DNA of 64,000 bases, taken from contig NZ_NEVM01000005.1 in assembly GCF_002261225.1 (NCBI RefSeq), positions 186,001 through 250,000 on the forward strand, read 5' to 3'. The stretch comes from Bordetella genomosp. 10 (GTDB lineage Bacteria > Pseudomonadota > Gammaproteobacteria > Burkholderiales > Burkholderiaceae_B). Under the pieces are notes generated by a model. It did not search any database, was not told the DNA's origin, and saw nothing but the letters and a program-made list of their open reading frames with translations. Shown piece after piece: positions 9,918 to 19,127 of this stretch (position 1 is the first letter of the stretch; every line of letters starts with the position of its first letter). The translations under genes were made by a program, and so were the position numbers.

Positions 9918-11519
9918 ATGAATGAATACGTAGACTACATAATCGTCGGCTCGGGCCCGGCGGGCTCCGTCATCGCGAAGCGGCTGAGCGAACAGACCCA
10001 TCGCAGCATCTGCGTCCTCGAAGCCGGCTGCGAGGACAAGGACTTCTTCATCCGCGTCCCCGCGGGCTTCGTCAAGACCCTCTACGGCGGAAAGATCACC
10101 TGGAACTACCAGACCGTCCCCGCGCCCGCCACCCACAACCGCAAGATCGCCATGCCGCAGGGCCGCGTCGTCGGCGGCTCCAGCTCCGTCAACGGCCTGG
10201 TCTACTCCCGCGGCCAGCGCGAAGACTTCGACGACTGGGAAAAAATGGGCAACCCCGGCTGGGGCTATGCCGACGTCCTGCCCTACTTCAAGCGTTCCGA
10301 ACGCCGCGTGGGACCGTGCGACCCCGCCTTCCGCGGCGTGGCCGGCGAACTCCCCATCACCGACCCGGACTGGACCTCCCCGCTATGCGACGCCTTCATC
10401 AAGGGCTGCGAGGAATTCGGCATTCCCGGCAATCCCGACTACAACGGCGCGGAGCAACTGGGCACGGGCTATTTCCAGCGCTATATCTACCGCAACAAGC
10501 GCGTCAACTGCGCCGACGCCTTCCTGCGCCCCGCCCTGCGGACCGGACGCGTGCGCCTGAAGGCCGACGCCACCGTCACGGAAATCCTGTTCGACGGCAA
10601 GCGCGCCATCGGCGTGAAGTATCTGCACGGCGGCACGACGCACACGCTCTATGCCAACCAGCAGGTCATCATCAGCGCGGGCGCCGTCAATTCGCCGAAG
10701 CTCCTGCAGCTCTCCGGCATCGGCCCGCAAGACCTGCTGGCGCAGCACGGCATCGCCGTGAAGCAGGCCATGCCCGGCGTCGGCGCGAACTTCCGCGACC
10801 ACTACACCGTGCGCAGCATTTCGCGCGCCAGGTCGGTGACCACGCTCAACGAACTGTCCAAGGGCTGGCGCCTGGGCCGCGAAATAGTCCGCTGGTTCAT
10901 GGGCAAGCCCAGCATCCTCAGCCTGAGCCCGTCGATGGTGCACGTCTTCTGGAAGACCCGCTACAGCCCGGCGCGCGGCGACATCCAGGTTCTTTTCACG
11001 CCGGCCAGCTACAAGGCCGGCAGCAACTACGTGCTGGACGACCTGCCCGGCATGAGCACCGGCGCGCGCCAGCAGCGGCCGGAGAGCAGCGGCTACGTCC
11101 GCATCCAGTCGAAGGATCCGCTGGCCGCGCCGCTGGTCCAGCCGAATTTCCTCGGCCACGAACTGGACCAGCGCACCGTCGTCGAGGCGCTGAAGCTAGC
11201 CCGCCAACTGATGTCGTCCTCCCCGATGGCGCCGTATCTCGTGCAGGAACTGCAACCGGGCAAGGACGTCGCCAGCGACGACGAATGGCTGGACTACGCG
11301 CGCCAGAAAGGCACCACCGGCTACCACATGGTCGGCACCTGCAAGATGGGCCCGCGCGAAGACCCCATGGCGGTGGTCGATGCCCGGCTGCGCGTCCACG
11401 GCCTGGAGAACCTGCGCATCGCGGATGCGTCCGTCATGCCGCAGGTGCCGTCGGCCAATACCCTCGCGGCCAGCCTGATGGTCGGCGAGAAAGCCGCCGA
11501 CATGATCCTGGCGAACTGA
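9918..11519 (+). CDS. GMC-family FAD-dependent alcohol dehydrogenase
   Basis: FAD-linked glucose-methanol-choline oxidoreductase, 533 residues, oxidising an alcohol to an aldehyde. The ADP-binding motif VGSGPAGSVIAKRL is at residue 10; GMC signature regions GRVVGGSSSVNGLVYSRG and INSAGAVNSPKLL-type segments follow. The active-site pair is His in TGYHMVGTCKMG and Asn in VPSANTLAASLMVGE. The start was set at MNEYVDYIIVGSG; upstream codons are AT-rich leader. It heads an operon with an aldehyde dehydrogenase and a Bug receptor, so alcohol to aldehyde to acid is the likely sequence. The substrate is unknown. Upstream (about 9798-9860) is an AT-rich promoter region. Confidence 0.93.
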   Translation: MNEYVDYIIVGSGPAGSVIAKRLSEQTHRSICVLEAGCEDKDFFIRVPAGFVKTLYGGKITWNYQTVPAPATHNRKIAMPQGRVVGGSSSVNGLVYSRGQREDFDDWEKMGNPGWGYADVLPYFKRSERRVGPCDPAFRGVAGELPITDPDWTSPLCDAFIKGCEEFGIPGNPDYNGAEQLGTGYFQRYIYRNKRVNCADAFLRPALRTGRVRLKADATVTEILFDGKRAIGVKYLHGGTTHTLYANQQVIISAGAVNSPKLLQLSGIGPQDLLAQHGIAVKQAMPGVGANFRDHYTVRSISRARSVTTLNELSKGWRLGREIVRWFMGKPSILSLSPSMVHVFWKTRYSPARGDIQVLFTPASYKAGSNYVLDDLPGMSTGARQQRPESSGYVRIQSKDPLAAPLVQPNFLGHELDQRTVVEALKLARQLMSSSPMAPYLVQELQPGKDVASDDEWLDYARQKGTTGYHMVGTCKMGPREDPMAVVDARLRVHGLENLRIADASVMPQVPSANTLAASLMVGEKAADMILAN

Positions 11520-11562
11520 ATATAAATACCGAGACCCGCATACCGATTACTGGAGATAAGCA

Positions 11563-13020
11563 ATGTCCGCCCCCTCCCCCGAGATCCTGAAATCCGTTTC
11601 CACGCTGAGCCTGATCGCCGGCGAGCGCGTCGACAGCGGCGCTGCCTTCACGGTCCATGACCGCTATTCGGGCGCGCCCATCGCGCGGGTCGACCAGACC
11701 TCGCAGGCGCATATCCGGCAAGCCGTCGCCACCGCGCGCCGCAACCTGAAGAAAGTACCCGACGGCTACGAGCGCGCGCGCATCCTGCGCAAGGCCGTGG
11801 ACATCATCCAGTCCCGCAAGCAGGATTTCGTCGACGTCATGGCGCTGGAGGCGGGCTTCACGCCGGCCGAAAGCGGCAACGAAATCGCCCGCGGCCTGGA
11901 CACGCTGGAACTCTCGGCCGAGGAAGCCAAGCGGATCTGCGGCGAAATGATCCCGATGGACAGCAATCCCGGCCAGAAGGACCGCATCGCCTTCACGCTG
12001 CGCACCCCCGTCGGCGTCGTCTGCGCGATCACGCCCTTCAACGCCCCGTTCAACGCGCTGCTGCACAAGATCGCGCCGGCCATCGCCGCCGGCAATGCCG
12101 TGATCGTCAAGCCGTCGGGCTATACCCCGCTGACCGCCAGCCTCATCTGCGACGTCCTGCTGCAGGCGGGCTGGCCCGGCGAGCTGCTGTCCCTGGTCCA
12201 TGGCGAAGGCGCCGAGGCCGGCGAATGGCTGCTGGACGAACAGGGCATCGATTTCTACACCTTCACCGGCAGCACCCGCGTCGGCCGCATCATCCAGCAG
12301 AAGGCCGGACGCCGGCGCACGCAATTGGAACTGGGCAGCATCGCCGCCACCGTGATCTGCGCGGACGCCGACATCGAGCTGGCGCTGCCGCGCATCCTGC
12401 GCGCCACCTTCCGCAAGGCCGGCCAGGTCTGCACCTCCATCCAGCGCCTGTACGTGGCGCAGTCGCGCATCGAGGAAGTGACGGCCCGCCTGGAAGCCGC
12501 CACCCGCGCGCTCAAGAGCGGCGACCCGCGCGCCGCCGGCATCGACGTCGGTCCGATGATCGCCGAGAAGGAGGCCATGCGCGCCGAATCGTGGATCAAC
12601 GAAGCGGTGTCCATGGGCGCGCGCATCGTCACGGGCGGCAAGCGCGATAAATCCGTGCTGGAGCCGACCATCCTCGCCGACGTGCGCGAAGGAATGAAGG
12701 TGGTCGACCAGGAGATCTTCGCGCCGGTCCTCACCCTGCTGCCCTTCCAGCACGTCAACGAAGTCGTCGACAGCATCAACGCCACGCCCTACGGCCTGGC
12801 CACGGGCGTCTTCACCAATGACGTGAATACCGCCTTCTACATGGCGCGCCAGTTGCGCGTCGGCGGCCTGCACGTCAACGAAACCTCCAGCTCGCGCAAC
12901 GACGGCATGCCCTACGGCGGCGTCAAGGACAGCGGCTACGGCTTCGAAGGGCCGAAGTACGCCATCCGCGACATGACCGACGAGAAAGTCGTCACGATCT
13001 CGCTGCGCGATCCCGCCTGA
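11563..13020 (+). CDS. NAD(P)-dependent aldehyde dehydrogenase
   Basis: 485-residue cytosolic aldehyde dehydrogenase. Visible elements: the Asn region VCAITPFNAPFNALLHKIAP, the nucleotide-binding FTGSTRVGR, the general-base Glu in QLELGSIA (where many members have ELGG) and the nucleophilic Cys in GQVCTSIQRLYV. The C-terminal PYGGVKDSGYGFEGPKYAI is typical. A GGAG precedes the ATG, 43 nt after the GMC gene. It probably oxidises the aldehyde made by the GMC enzyme to a carboxylate. Confidence 0.94.
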   Translation: MSAPSPEILKSVSTLSLIAGERVDSGAAFTVHDRYSGAPIARVDQTSQAHIRQAVATARRNLKKVPDGYERARILRKAVDIIQSRKQDFVDVMALEAGFTPAESGNEIARGLDTLELSAEEAKRICGEMIPMDSNPGQKDRIAFTLRTPVGVVCAITPFNAPFNALLHKIAPAIAAGNAVIVKPSGYTPLTASLICDVLLQAGWPGELLSLVHGEGAEAGEWLLDEQGIDFYTFTGSTRVGRIIQQKAGRRRTQLELGSIAATVICADADIELALPRILRATFRKAGQVCTSIQRLYVAQSRIEEVTARLEAATRALKSGDPRAAGIDVGPMIAEKEAMRAESWINEAVSMGARIVTGGKRDKSVLEPTILADVREGMKVVDQEIFAPVLTLLPFQHVNEVVDSINATPYGLATGVFTNDVNTAFYMARQLRVGGLHVNETSSSRNDGMPYGGVKDSGYGFEGPKYAIRDMTDEKVVTISLRDPA

Positions 13021-13314
13021 TCGTCCCGGACCGTCCGGAAAGGAAAGACCCGGCGCGCCGGCCTCGCCCATCGCGCCACCCGATAAAAACACAACATAGA
13101 GACAGGCCACCCGCGGCGGACAACCGCCCGACGGCGCCGCGGGCCGCCGACCACGACACCGAATCGAACGAGAAACGCGCCCCCGTGCGGGCGCGGTGGC
13201 GGCGGCTTGCCGTTGAAAACGCCGCACCGAAACGCCCGCGATGCCCACGCATCGGATATCGACCATCAATCAACCCTCCCGTTTTCGGGACGTTCAATTT
13301 TCTGGAGACAAAAC

Positions 13315-14322
13315 ATGAAGGCCAAGGAGATCATCAAGAAACGTTCGGCGCGCCTTTTGGGGGCCGGCGCCCTTGCGCTGGGGCTCGCGCTGGGCGCCGC
13401 CGCGCACGCGGGCAGCTATCCGGAGCGGCCCATCAGCCTGGTCGTTCCCTATACCGCCGGCGGCGCGACGGACGTCCTGGCGCGCACCATCGCCGACAAT
13501 CTGTCCAAGGAGCTGAAACAGCCCATCATCGTCGAGAACTATCCCGGCGCCGGCGGCACCGTGGGCCAATCCCGCGTCGCCCGCGGCACCACCGACGGGT
13601 ATACGCTGCTGCTCGGCAACGTCGGCACGCTGGCCGCCAACGCCTCGGTCTACAAGAGCCTGCCCTACGACGTGCTCAAGGATTTCACCCCGCTCGCCTC
13701 GGTCGGCGACGCGCCGCAGGTGCTGTCGGTGCGCGCGAACTTCCCGGCGTCGAACTTCGACGAATTCGCCGCCTACGCCAAGGCCAACGCGGCGAAGATG
13801 AATTTCGGCGACGCGGGGATCGGCTCCGGCGCCTTCCTGGGCGGCATGCTGCTGAACGCGACGCTGGGCATCAACGTGACGCCGGTGCACTATCGCGGCG
13901 CGGCGCAAGCCACCTCCGACGTCATGGCGGGGCAGATCGACTACACCGTGGAAAGCAGCAGCACCGCGGTGGGCTCCATCGCCACCGGCAAGATCAAGGG
14001 GCTGATGGTCCTGAGCAAGGAACGGGTCGGCGTGCTGCCCGACGTCCCCGCCGCCAGCGAGACCTCGCACAAGAACCTGGAGTACGTGATCTGGAACATG
14101 ATGCTGGTGAAGAAAGGCGTGCCGGAGGACGTGGTCGAGAAGCTCAACGCGGCCATCAACAAGACGCTTACCCAACCGGACCTGCTGGACCGCTACAAGC
14201 AGATGGGCGTGACGGTTCCCAGCGCCGACCATCGCAGCACGGCGGGCGCGCGCAAGCTGCTGGCCGACGAGGTGGCGCGCTGGCACAAGCTGCTCGCCGA
14301 CGCGGGCGTCAAGCCGGAATAA
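13315..14322 (+). CDS. Bug-family periplasmic solute receptor (TTT system)
   Basis: 335-residue tripartite tricarboxylate transporter receptor of the Bug type, which binds organic acids or amides in the periplasm. The signal peptide (LLGAGALALGLALGAAAHA) is followed by the hallmark YPERPISLVVPYTAGGATD and a P-[GA]-A-G-G-T loop (YPGAGGTVGQSRVARG). The ATG at 13315 has a well-spaced GGAG; upstream codons in frame are leader. It ends the GMC-ALDH transcript after a 294-nt gap in which I see no gene. No TctA/TctB membrane genes are in this window. It may bind the operon's substrate or product. Confidence 0.93.
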   Translation: MKAKEIIKKRSARLLGAGALALGLALGAAAHAGSYPERPISLVVPYTAGGATDVLARTIADNLSKELKQPIIVENYPGAGGTVGQSRVARGTTDGYTLLLGNVGTLAANASVYKSLPYDVLKDFTPLASVGDAPQVLSVRANFPASNFDEFAAYAKANAAKMNFGDAGIGSGAFLGGMLLNATLGINVTPVHYRGAAQATSDVMAGQIDYTVESSSTAVGSIATGKIKGLMVLSKERVGVLPDVPAASETSHKNLEYVIWNMMLVKKGVPEDVVEKLNAAINKTLTQPDLLDRYKQMGVTVPSADHRSTAGARKLLADEVARWHKLLADAGVKPE

Positions 14323-14323
14323 T

Positions 14324-15226
14324 TCAGCGGAAGGTCGAGATCGTCCTGGCCAGGTTCACGAGCTTGCGGATGACGGTCTGGCTCTGGTCCATACCCCAGG
14401 CGGCGTTGAACGGCAGGCGGGGAAACGCGGGCGCGTCGCGCAGGATCACCAGTTCGCCGCGCTTGAGCTCCGCCTCGACCAGCGGATAGGTCATCAAGCC
14501 GACGCCGGTGCCGCAGCAGATCAACTGCTTCAGGGTCAGGATGTTGCTGCAGATGTCGACCTTGATCCGCAGATTGTGGTCCTTGATGACCTTCATCAGC
14601 AGCGGATACATGGGCGATTCCTTGGACAGCGACCAGACCGGCCGGCTGCGCAGCGCGTCCAGCCAGGCCGCCTCGGAATACTCCCCCTGCCGGCCAACCA
14701 GGTCGGGCGAGCCCACCAGCAGCACGTCGACGACGCCGATCGGCTCCACGTGGAAGCGGTCCGACGTCAGCGAGGGCGTGGCCATGAAGACCAGGTCCAG
14801 ATGCCCCGCTTCCAGCTTGCTGACGCTGAGCGAGGTCTGGCCGACCTCGACGTCGAAGCTCAATTGCGGCATGGCGGCGCGCGCGGCCGTGATGAACTGG
14901 GAGAACCACGTCTGCCCGATCAGGCCGGCGATGCCCAGGCAGATCAGGCCCGAGGCGTGCGAGGCGTCGTCCAGGGAGTAGATGACGTCGTCGATGGCGG
15001 CCAGCAGGGGCTTGATCTGCTGGACCAGTTCGCGCCCCTGCGTGGTCAGGTCCATCTTGCGGCCGCGCTTGTGGAATACCGGGAACCCCAGCCGGCCCTC
15101 CAGCTCGCGCATGCGCGCCGAGACGGTGGGCTGCGTGGTGTACATGTGATCGGCGGCCGCCTGGAAGCTTCCCAGTTGCGCGATGTGGCACAGGGTCTGG
15201 AGATGCACGATATTGATTTTTGCCAT
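14324..15226 (-). CDS. LysR-family transcriptional regulator
   Basis: 300-residue LysR regulator with an N-terminal helix-turn-helix (HLQTLCHIAQLGSFQAAADH, then TTQPTVSARMRELEGRLG) and a C-terminal effector domain. The start was placed at MAKINIVHLQTL, which has an AGGGA upstream; codons further up belong to a repeat region. It converges on the Bug gene with one base between the stop codons, so it may regulate the GMC-ALDH-Bug operon from the far end, less typical than a divergent arrangement. Confidence 0.9.
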   Translation of the reverse strand: MAKINIVHLQTLCHIAQLGSFQAAADHMYTTQPTVSARMRELEGRLGFPVFHKRGRKMDLTTQGRELVQQIKPLLAAIDDVIYSLDDASHASGLICLGIAGLIGQTWFSQFITAARAAMPQLSFDVEVGQTSLSVSKLEAGHLDLVFMATPSLTSDRFHVEPIGVVDVLLVGSPDLVGRQGEYSEAAWLDALRSRPVWSLSKESPMYPLLMKVIKDHNLRIKVDICSNILTLKQLICCGTGVGLMTYPLVEAELKRGELVILRDAPAFPRLPFNAAWGMDQSQTVIRKLVNLARTISTFR

Positions 15227-15302
15227 ATTTCCCTGCCGCCGCAAAAAAGAGATCGATGCGCGCCAAGCATGAATTTTGCCCGAAGTGAAGCCTAGGATAG
15301 CG

Positions 15303-15442
15303 CCCACCCCAGGCGCGCTTCGCACGCACCCCTCAAGGGGCGACACCGGCGGACCGGAAGGAGGACCCACCCCAGGCGCGCTGCGCGCGCCTCCCCTCAA
15401 GGGGCGACACCAGCGGACCGGGGGACCCGGATCCGCGGTGTC
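15303..15442. repeat. Two-copy 63-nt-period intergenic repeat
   Basis: Two imperfect direct copies start at 15303 and 15366, both opening with cccaccccaggcgcgct and sharing a cctcaaggggcgacacc core that contains the short inverted repeat ccc(c)tc-aa-gggg. The second copy continues into ggaccgggggacccggatcc. It occupies most of the 348-nt gap between the LysR gene and the next gene. I recall similar cctcaaggggcgacacc elements as dispersed repeats in Bordetella/Achromobacter genomes; that is memory, not a search. Confidence 0.7.
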
Positions 15443-15574
15443 CACGATAAGACGTAGGAACCAGGGATGGCTCGGGTATGCCGCTTGCCTCACGGCGGCC
15501 GATGCGCGCGATCGGGGTAGAACTTTTTCGGTCGCCGCCTATCGAAGACTGTAGGCGTCACTTGGAGAAAAACC

Positions 15575-16054
15575 ATGAAGCAAGAACCGACTCGCTATCT
15601 GACCCGCTCGCAGGCGCACCCCTATCGTCCCCTGATGCTTGCCGCCCTGGCCGGGGCGCTGGTGTGGGCGGCCGGCATGGCCAGCGCGCATGCCGCCCTG
15701 CCGGCCACGCAGACGCAAGGCAGCGTCGAATACGTCACGGGCGGCATCGGCCTGGACGAATCGCAGTCCCTGAAGGCCGCGGAGAAAAGCTATCCCCTGT
15801 CGCTCCTGTTCGCGCGCAAGCTCGACGGCAAGAACGACTACACCGCGGACGTGAAGGTGGTGATCACCGACGCCAAGGGCGGCACGGTGCTGGACGCCAC
15901 CAGCGGCGGCCCCTACATGCTGGTGAAGCTGCCGCCGGGCGAATACAAGGTTTCCGCCACGCTGGACGGCGCCGAGCAGACGCGCAAGGTGTCGGTCAAG
16001 GGCAACGGCTCGGCCCACGCCGGCTTCGAGTGGAATTCGAAGAGCACTAAATAA
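15575..16054 (+). CDS. Secreted protein of unknown function
   Basis: 159-residue exported protein. A long N-terminus is followed by a hydrophobic signal segment (PLMLAALAGALVWAAGMASAHA) and a mature domain of about 115 residues. Its C-terminal half (ADVKVVITDAKGGTVLDATS, PYMLVKLPPGEYKVSATLDG) reads like a small beta-sandwich of the carboxypeptidase-regulatory-like type. It starts about 130 nt after the repeat, with TTGGAG upstream. Function unknown; periplasmic location is likely. Confidence 0.75.
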   Translation: MKQEPTRYLTRSQAHPYRPLMLAALAGALVWAAGMASAHAALPATQTQGSVEYVTGGIGLDESQSLKAAEKSYPLSLLFARKLDGKNDYTADVKVVITDAKGGTVLDATSGGPYMLVKLPPGEYKVSATLDGAEQTRKVSVKGNGSAHAGFEWNSKSTK

Positions 16055-16099
16055 AGTACACGTCTCGGCCACGCTCCCGGCCCGGCCGGGAGCCACCGG

Positions 16100-17161
16100 T
16101 CATGCCGCCTGCGGCAAGGCCGGATAGTCCGTATAGCCCTCTTCCGTGCCCGAATAGAACGTCGACGGATTCGGCGCGTTCAGCGGCGCGTTCAACTCGA
16201 AGCGCTTGGGCAGGTCCGGGTTGGCGATGAACAGCACCCCGTAGGCCACGGCGTCGGCCTCGCCGTCGCGCAGCACGGTCTCGCCCGTGGCTTGCGTGAA
16301 GCCGTCGTTGGCGAACACCACGCCGCCGAACTCGCGCTTGAGCTGCGGCAGCAGGCGGGTTTCGCCCAGGGGTTCGCGGATGCACAGGAACGCCACCTTG
16401 CGTCGCCCCATTTCGCGCGCCACGTAGCCGAAGGTCGCGGCGGGATCCGAATCGCTGATCGAATGCGCCTTGCCTTGCGGCGACAAATGCACGCCCACGC
16501 GATCCGCGCCCCAGACGTCGATGCACGCGTCGGTCGCTTCCAGCAGCAGCCGCGCGCGGTTTTCGATGGAGCCGCCGTAGGCGTCGTCGCGCCGGTTGGT
16601 GCTGTCCTCCAGGAACTGGTCCAGCAGATAGCCGTTGGCGCCGTGCAGCTCCACGCCGTCGAAGCCGGCGCGCCTGGCGTTTTCCGCGCCCTTGCGGTAG
16701 GCCGCCACGACGCCCGGGATTTCGTCCAGGCGCAGCGCGCGCGGCGTCACGTAGGGACGCTTGGGCCGCAGCGCGCTCACATGCCCTTCGGCCGCGATGG
16801 CGCTGGGCGCCACGGGCAGTTCGCCGTCGAGCAGGCTGGGATCGGAGATGCGGCCCACGTGCCAGAGTTGCAGGACGATGCGCCCGCCGTGCCGGTGCAC
16901 GGCATCGGTCACCTTCTTCCAGCCTTCGACCTGTTCGTCCGACCAGATGCCCGGGGTGTTGGGGTAACCCACGCCCTGCGGCGTCACCGAGGTCGCCTCG
17001 GTGATGATGAGCCCCGCCGACGCGCGCTGCGTGTAGTACTCGACCATGCGTTCGGTGGGAACGCGGCCGGGGCCGGCCTGCATGCGCGTCAACGGCGCCA
17101 TGACGACCCGGTTGGGCAGGGTCAGCCCGCCGACGCGCAGGGAAGACGAAAACGTGGTCAT
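16100..17161 (-). CDS. nemA: Old yellow enzyme family alkene reductase
   Basis: FMN- and NADPH-dependent ene-reductase of the old yellow enzyme family, 353 residues; the closest named type is N-ethylmaleimide reductase. The barrel begins LPNRVVMAPLTRMQAGPGR, and the substrate-binding pair appears in FDGVELHGANGYLLDQFL with RRDDAYGGSIENRARLL after it. The start at 17161 (MTTFSSSLRVGG) matches the family; an ATG 21 nt upstream is possible. It reduces activated C=C bonds and often defends against electrophiles. Its upstream region carries the 16-bp tandem repeat. Confidence 0.9.
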   Translation of the reverse strand: MTTFSSSLRVGGLTLPNRVVMAPLTRMQAGPGRVPTERMVEYYTQRASAGLIITEATSVTPQGVGYPNTPGIWSDEQVEGWKKVTDAVHRHGGRIVLQLWHVGRISDPSLLDGELPVAPSAIAAEGHVSALRPKRPYVTPRALRLDEIPGVVAAYRKGAENARRAGFDGVELHGANGYLLDQFLEDSTNRRDDAYGGSIENRARLLLEATDACIDVWGADRVGVHLSPQGKAHSISDSDPAATFGYVAREMGRRKVAFLCIREPLGETRLLPQLKREFGGVVFANDGFTQATGETVLRDGEADAVAYGVLFIANPDLPKRFELNAPLNAPNPSTFYSGTEEGYTDYPALPQAA

Positions 17162-17251
17162 GAAAGAAAATCCTTTACGCAAAAAAGATGCGTCGATTCT
17201 AAAGAATGCCGATGGGAAAAATTGGACGGCCCGGGCGACAACAGTTTTCGG

Positions 17252-17331
17252 CGCCGTATGTCGCCGGCGTCCTAGGTTGTGAGCGCCTTAGGTTGCCGAC
17301 GCCTCAGGCTGTCGACGCCTTATGTTTGTCT
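17252..17331. repeat. Degenerate 16-bp tandem repeat, about five units
   Basis: Units start at 17252, 17268, 17284, 17300 and 17316, each exactly 16 nt, with a consensus near cgccttaggttgtcga. The first and last units carry cgccgtatg / cgccttatg variants. It lies between the nemA start and the arfB stop, ending about 6 nt from arfB. Confidence 0.65.
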
Positions 17332-17336
17332 GCGCC

Positions 17337-17753
17337 CTACTCCTCGCCCACCCGCCCGCGGAGTTGCTTGACGCGCCCATGCGTCACCTTGCGCTGCACG
17401 CGCCGCTGCTGCGACGCGCGCGTGGGCCGCGTGGCCTTGCGCGGCTTGACCGGCCGCGCCGCCTGCCGCAGCAGGGCCACCAGCCGCTCCAGCGCCTCGG
17501 CGCGGTTCTTCTCCTGGCTGCGGTGGACCTGCGCCTTGATGACCACCACGCCGTCCTTGCTGATGCGCCGGTCGCCCGAGGCCAGCACGGCCGCCTTGAG
17601 GTCTTCCGGCAGCGAGGACGCGCGCACGTCGAAACGCATATGCACCGCGCTGGACACCTTGTTGACGTTCTGGCCGCCCGCGCCCTGCGCGCGGATCATG
17701 TCGAATTCGACTTCGCGCTCGTCCAGCGCGGCATGTTCGTGGATGGGAATCAT
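17337..17753 (-). CDS. arfB: Alternative ribosome-rescue factor ArfB (peptidyl-tRNA hydrolase)
   Basis: 138-residue release-factor-like protein that frees ribosomes stalled without a stop codon. The catalytic GGQ lies in IRAQGAGGQNVNKVSSAVHM, the lysine- and arginine-rich C-terminal tail (VKPRKATRPTRASQQRRVQR) that enters the empty mRNA channel is present, and domain 2 of true release factors is absent. Length is normal for ArfB/YaeJ. Upstream of nemA on the same strand. Confidence 0.93.
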   Translation of the reverse strand: MIPIHEHAALDEREVEFDMIRAQGAGGQNVNKVSSAVHMRFDVRASSLPEDLKAAVLASGDRRISKDGVVVIKAQVHRSQEKNRAEALERLVALLRQAARPVKPRKATRPTRASQQRRVQRKVTHGRVKQLRGRVGEE

Positions 17754-17867
17754 GGGCGCAGTCTACTATTCCACAACCCGGAAGCCCATAAGGTTGCTGC
17801 CGCCCGCGCTTGAAATCGCCGATACACTGCCCCAGTTAACGTAGATACCGCGTATCAAGGAAACCTC

Positions 17868-18917
17868 ATGACCGCCCTGTCGGACGTCCCCTTTTCCGTC
17901 CTCGACCTGGCCCCCATCGCGCAGAATCGCACCGCCGCGGACGCATTCCGCAACACGGTCGAACTGGCGCAGCACGTCGAACGCTGGGGCTACAACCGTT
18001 TCTGGCTGGCCGAGCACCACAACATCAACGGCATCGCCAGCAGCGCGACGGCCGTCCTCATCGGCCACGTGGCCGCGCATACGAAGACCATTCGCGTGGG
18101 CTCGGGCGGCGTGATGCTGCCCAATCACGCGCCGCTGATCATCGCGGAGCAATTCGGCACGCTGGAGACCCTGTATCCCGGCCGCATCGACCTGGGCCTG
18201 GGCCGCGCGCCCGGCAGCGACGGCCTGACCCAGCGCGCATTGCGCCGCGATCCGCGCAGCGGCCTCGAATTCCCGGAGCTGCTGGAGGAATTGCGGGCGT
18301 TCTTGCGGCCGGCGCATCCGACCCAGGCGGTGCGCGCCATTCCGGGCGAAGGACTGGACATTCCCATCTGGCTGCTGGGGTCGAGCGACTTCAGCGCCCG
18401 CCTGGCCGCCCAACTGGGGCTGCCGTTCTCCTTCGCCGGCCATTTTTCGCCCGAAGGCATCGCCGCGATGCGCCTCTATCGCCAATTGTTCCGGCCTTCG
18501 CCGACGCTCCAGCGCCCCTATTCGATGATAGGCGTGCCGGTCATCGCCGCTGATACCGACGAGCAGGCGCGCCGCCAGGCCACCACGCAGCAGCAGAAAT
18601 TCCTCTCCCTGGTGCGCGGCAACCGCCTGCAACTGCAGCCGCCGGTCGACGACATGGACCAGCGCTGGAACGAATGGGAGCGCGCCGCCGTCGAGCAGAA
18701 GCTGGCCGCGTCCATCGTCGGCGGCCCGGAGAAGGTCAAGCGCGAACTGGAGGCCCTGGTCGCCCGCACCGAGGCCGACGAGGTGATGATCGTGTCGGAT
18801 TTCTACGATCCCAAGGACCGGCTGCGCTCGTACGAAATCGTCGCCTCGCTGAAACAGGCGCCCGCGCCCGGGGAGACGGCGACGGCGGGCGCGCCGGTTG
18901 CTGGCGAAGCGAGTTGA
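17868..18917 (+). CDS. Luciferase-like flavin-dependent monooxygenase
   Basis: 349-residue bacterial luciferase-like (LLM class) flavin-dependent oxidoreductase, close in layout to YhbW/MsnO8-type proteins. Key segments: [20 protein letters not shown], the flavin-site [40 protein letters not shown] and [14 protein letters not shown]. An AAGGA lies before the ATG. It is divergent from arfB. Substrate unknown. Confidence 0.92.
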   Translation: MTALSDVPFSVLDLAPIAQNRTAADAFRNTVELAQHVERWGYNRFWLAEHHNINGIASSATAVLIGHVAAHTKTIRVGSGGVMLPNHAPLIIAEQFGTLETLYPGRIDLGLGRAPGSDGLTQRALRRDPRSGLEFPELLEELRAFLRPAHPTQAVRAIPGEGLDIPIWLLGSSDFSARLAAQLGLPFSFAGHFSPEGIAAMRLYRQLFRPSPTLQRPYSMIGVPVIAADTDEQARRQATTQQQKFLSLVRGNRLQLQPPVDDMDQRWNEWERAAVEQKLAASIVGGPEKVKRELEALVARTEADEVMIVSDFYDPKDRLRSYEIVASLKQAPAPGETATAGAPVAGEAS

Positions 18918-19127
18918 TAAATCGGGTCCCGCCCCCACCTACCCTGAAGAGCGGGCAAAAGGCAGGCAGCGCGCCGCGCGGCGTTTGCCGCGCCATCGAT
19001 GAACCCGGACGCCCCCCGCGTCCGGGCGACCGTTTTTCTACCCAGGCCCTGGCCCGTGGTCCACGCAGGCATCATCGGACACCGGTCTCGGCTGCAAGCC
19101 GCCGCCAATGCGGCAAGGATGTGTCAA

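Noticed and set aside
15303..15442. A CRISPR array or insertion sequence end at the two-copy repeat
   Set aside because: Only two copies, no spacers of uniform size, no cas genes and no transposase nearby.
15227..15493. A longer N-terminus for the LysR regulator at 14324-15226
   Set aside because: The additional codons cover the intergenic repeat and lack family similarity; the start at 15226 has a ribosome binding site.
17268..17331. The 16-bp tandem units as a coding repeat
   Set aside because: 16 is not a multiple of three, so no frame is kept through the array, and no supported gene crosses it.
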